From an uncultured Gammaproteobacteria bacterium (GTDB lineage Bacteria; Pseudomonadota; Gammaproteobacteria; Steroidobacterales; Woeseiaceae): a DNA stretch of 16,548 bases. This document shows, piece after piece, positions 14,681 to 16,548 of the stretch; within the stretch, counting starts at the first letter, position 1; each line of letters starts with the position of its first letter. The position numbers and the translations under genes are program-made. The notes under the pieces were generated by a model. That model did not search any database. It was given only the letters and a program-made list of their open reading frames with translations, and was not told the DNA's origin. The DNA lies in assembly GCA_938003715.1 (NCBI GenBank), contig CALKYK010000319.1, forward strand, positions 1 to 16,548, given 5' to 3'.

Positions 14681-16296
14681 CAGTCGTCCCCGAAGTTGAC
14701 CGGCGTGATGTCCGGACGTTTCAGGTCGGCGAGGATCTCGCGTGCGGCGTTGCAGCCGGGGGCCGCCATCACGCCACCGCCGGGATGCGTGCTCGATCCG
14801 CACATGTAGAGGCCGCCGACCGGGCCGCGGTACTGCGCGTAACCCGGGATCGGCCGGTTGAAAAGGAGCTGGTCCATCGTCAGCTCTCCGTGGAAGATAT
14901 TGCCCTCGGTGAGGCCTGCCTCGTTGTCGATCTCCTTCGGCGTGCGGCCTTCGACGTGCAGGATCAGATCCTTGAAGTCGGGGCTGTACTCGCTGATCTG
15001 GTCGATGACAGTCTGCCCGAACTGGTCGCGTTCCTCGTCGGTCCAGTCGCGGCCCTCGATCTGTGCAGGGCAGTACTGCACGAAGCAGCTCATGAAGTGC
15101 TTGCCGGGCGGCGCCATCGTCGGGTCGCAGACGGTCGGGATCACCATGTCGACGTACGGGTCCTTCGACCAGGTGCCGGCCTTCCAGTCGTCGTAGGCAC
15201 GTTCCATGCGCTCCATCGAGTCGATAAAGTGCATGTCGCCATCGAGCAGCGGGCTGTCCTTCGGCAGCGCCGGGAACGTCGGCATTCCGTCAAGCGCGAT
15301 GTTCAGCTTCCCGGACGAGCCGCGGATCTTGAAGTGCTTCACGCGATGGTAAAAGTCCTCGTCGAGATCGTTTTTGTCCATGCACTTGAGGAACGTGCGC
15401 TTGACGTCCATCGCAGAGACGACGATGCGCGCGCGAATCTCCTCGCCGCTGCTGAGCGCCACGCCGGTCACCTTGCCGCCCTTGACCGTGATTTGCTCGA
15501 CGCCCGCGTCGGTGCGCAGTTCGCCGCCGTAGGACTGGAACGCGCCGGCCAGCGAGTTGGCGACGGCGCCCATGCCGCCGCGCGCATAGCCCCATGCGCC
15601 CATGTTGCCGTCCACTTCGCCCATGTAGTGGTGCAGCAGCACGTAGGCGGTGCCGGGCGAGTGGATGCCGAGCGCCGTGCCGATGATGCCGCTGCCGGAC
15701 AGCGCTGCCTTGATGACGTCGGTCTCGAAGTACTCGTCCAGGTACTCGGCTACGCTCATGGTCCAGAAGCGGATCGTGTCGTACATGCGCTGCTCGCCCA
15801 TTTCGAAGAAGCGCGCGCCGAGGTGCGCGAGCTCTTTCAAGTCCTTCGGTTTGAACGAGGTCGGATCCGGCGGCGTGCGCAGCAGGAAATCGCGGATGAA
15901 GCGGCACTGGCGCATCGTGTCCGCGGAGTAGCGTTCGTAGGCGTCCGCATCGGCTTTGGAAAAGCGTGCGTATTCGCGGTAGTGGACTTCGTGGTCAGGA
16001 TAATTGCCGAGGTAGTCTCCGTTCTCCATGAACACGGTGCCGCCGCCGTAGGGCGTGACCTGCAGCCCGTGCCGCGCCAGGTCCAGGTCGCGGTAGATCT
16101 CGGGCCGGAGCAGACTGCACACGTACGAACAGTTGGAGTAGATCCAGTCCTTGTACAGGTTGCGGCTGACCGAGGCGCCGCCGATGTACTCGTTTTTCTC
16201 GACGCACAGCACATCGAGCCCGGACTTGGCCAGGTACGCGGCGTTGGTCAGGCCGTTGTGGCCTGCGCCGACGACGATCGCGTCATAGGTTTTCAT
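14680..16296 (-). CDS. FAD-dependent oxidoreductase, phytoene-dehydrogenase/PYROXD2-like (first copy)
   Basis: A 538-residue flavoprotein starting at once with the Rossmann fold: AIVVGAGHNGL (G10, G12, G15) and E33 in LCVEKNEYIGGAS. The C-terminal FAD-binding motif is GGLYMCGSSTHPGGGVMAAPG. The middle contains a substrate domain with GMGAVANSLAGAFQSYGGELRT, comparable to GMGGIAEALAERARSFGAVIRT in the next gene, which confirms that the two are paralogues. There is no signal peptide or membrane segment, so it is probably cytosolic. The substrate is unknown; with an aminotransferase upstream and a folate C1 transferase downstream, an amine or N-methyl compound is a reasonable guess. ATG 16296 lies 39 bp after the aminotransferase stop. 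A GGGGGGA run is 14 nt upstream, rather far for a ribosome binding site. Confidence 0.88.
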   Translation of the reverse strand: MKTYDAIVVGAGHNGLTNAAYLAKSGLDVLCVEKNEYIGGASVSRNLYKDWIYSNCSYVCSLLRPEIYRDLDLARHGLQVTPYGGGTVFMENGDYLGNYPDHEVHYREYARFSKADADAYERYSADTMRQCRFIRDFLLRTPPDPTSFKPKDLKELAHLGARFFEMGEQRMYDTIRFWTMSVAEYLDEYFETDVIKAALSGSGIIGTALGIHSPGTAYVLLHHYMGEVDGNMGAWGYARGGMGAVANSLAGAFQSYGGELRTDAGVEQITVKGGKVTGVALSSGEEIRARIVVSAMDVKRTFLKCMDKNDLDEDFYHRVKHFKIRGSSGKLNIALDGMPTFPALPKDSPLLDGDMHFIDSMERMERAYDDWKAGTWSKDPYVDMVIPTVCDPTMAPPGKHFMSCFVQYCPAQIEGRDWTDEERDQFGQTVIDQISEYSPDFKDLILHVEGRTPKEIDNEAGLTEGNIFHGELTMDQLLFNRPIPGYAQYRGPVGGLYMCGSSTHPGGGVMAAPGCNAAREILADLKRPDITPVNFGDD

Positions 16297-16335
16297 CGAC
16301 TGGACAGGTCCCCCCGGTGCAACGATGGATGCCGG

Positions 16336-16548
16336 CTATCCGGAGCGGGCAAGCGCTGATTCCGCCGGCATTTTTTGCAAAGTAATGTCCAATGCGCTCT
16401 CGAATTTGTCCAGCGTTTCGCCGAGGCATTCCATATCATGAGCCTCGCACATGAACCATGGTTCGCGCGAGTCGGGTTCGACCAGGATGCCGTGATCGTG
16501 CAGCTGCTGCGCCAGCGCGTCGTACAGTTCGTAGTCGGCATTGATCCA
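16336..16548 (-). CDS. Class-III (PLP) aminotransferase, C-terminal fragment (start outside window)
   Basis: This minus-strand frame is open from the window edge to TAG at 16338-16336, giving 70 residues that begin WINADYELYDALAQQL. The sequence continues HGILVEPDSREPWFMCEAHD and ends with ETLDKFESALDITLQKM plus a short tail. This is the layout of the end of glutamate-1-semialdehyde-aminomutase-like and other class-III aminotransferases: a small domain, a 'gv..p...e..f....ah...di..tl..f..al' pattern and a final helix. The PLP lysine lies outside the window, so activity and substrate cannot be checked. It is probably the gene before, and in the same transcript as, the flavoenzyme pair (39-bp gap). 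An overlapping frame at 16293-16541 is Arg/Ser/Thr-rich and looks spurious. Confidence 0.7.
   Translation of the reverse strand, partial: WINADYELYDALAQQLHDHGILVEPDSREPWFMCEAHDMECLGETLDKFESALDITLQKMPAESALARSG

Noticed and set aside
13133..16296. Carotenoid biosynthesis (crtI-type phytoene desaturases)
   Set aside because: Only the general fold is shared. There is no phytoene synthase, GGPP synthase or cyclase nearby, and the neighbours handle amines, aldehydes and C1 units.
10059..16359. Long plus-strand open frames opposite the operon (about 10059-11594, 11769-13412, 13208-14809 and 14785-16359)
   Set aside because: Each lies antisense to a gene with clear catalytic motifs, and the translations are low-complexity Arg/Ala/Val/Asp-rich with no motif. 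They are codon-bias shadows.
16293..16541. 82-codon minus-strand frame at the right edge
   Set aside because: Its translation is rich in Arg, Ser, Thr and Trp without family resemblance, while another frame of the same strand gives the end of a class-III aminotransferase.
1..16548. Mobile elements, CRISPR arrays, tRNA or rRNA genes, phage or defence genes
   Set aside because: No transposase, integrase, direct-repeat array, terminal repeats or RNA gene was recognised by reading both strands; the gaps between genes are all about 100 bp or less.

Overview
The window comes from a high-GC Gram-negative bacterium, most likely a proteobacterium. It carries a TonB-dependent receptor, an outer-membrane beta-barrel protein, an L,D-transpeptidase and a membrane-bound c-di-GMP protein. 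I lean towards an environmental or marine gammaproteobacterium, but no rRNA or other phylogenetic marker is present, so this is inference. The window is almost fully coding: the longest gap is about 100 bp, and I see no tRNA, rRNA, CRISPR, insertion sequence or phage gene.

Left part, positions 1-1805, plus strand. The C-terminal part of a TonB-dependent outer-membrane receptor ends in a strong hairpin terminator with a UACG loop. A stand-alone SAM-dependent methyltransferase follows. It has no clear ribosome binding site and a -10-like box just upstream of its ATG.

Middle part, positions 1828-7262. Three exported proteins are encoded on the minus strand: a type-1-copper (cupredoxin) protein, an outer-membrane barrel whose gene overlaps it by 16 bp, and a YkuD L,D-transpeptidase with an NTF2/Cds6-like tail. 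Divergently, across a 97-bp gap holding a perfect 8-bp inverted repeat, lies a transmembrane HAMP-GGDEF-EAL protein. Its GGDEF motif is degenerate (GTGEF) and its EAL site looks intact, so it is probably a c-di-GMP phosphodiesterase. The cupredoxin, barrel and EAL genes look like one envelope module.

Right part, positions 7269-16548, minus strand. Seven closely packed genes form a probable operon. In transcription order they are: a class-III aminotransferase (only its last 70 residues are inside the window), two paralogous PYROXD2/phytoene-dehydrogenase-like flavoenzymes, a GcvT/DmdA-like folate-dependent methyl or aminomethyl transferase, an ADP-forming acyl-CoA synthetase, a PuuC-like aldehyde dehydrogenase and an acetylpolyamine-amidohydrolase-like deacetylase. 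Several junctions overlap (TGATG, ATGA) or are 5-7 bp apart. Together these activities could deacylate an amine, transaminate or oxidise it, pass a one-carbon unit to tetrahydrofolate, oxidise the aldehyde and conserve the acid as a CoA thioester. I do not recognise the whole set as a named pathway. It is the best candidate here for an undescribed system, probably catabolism of an N-methylated or N-acylated amine or polyamine.
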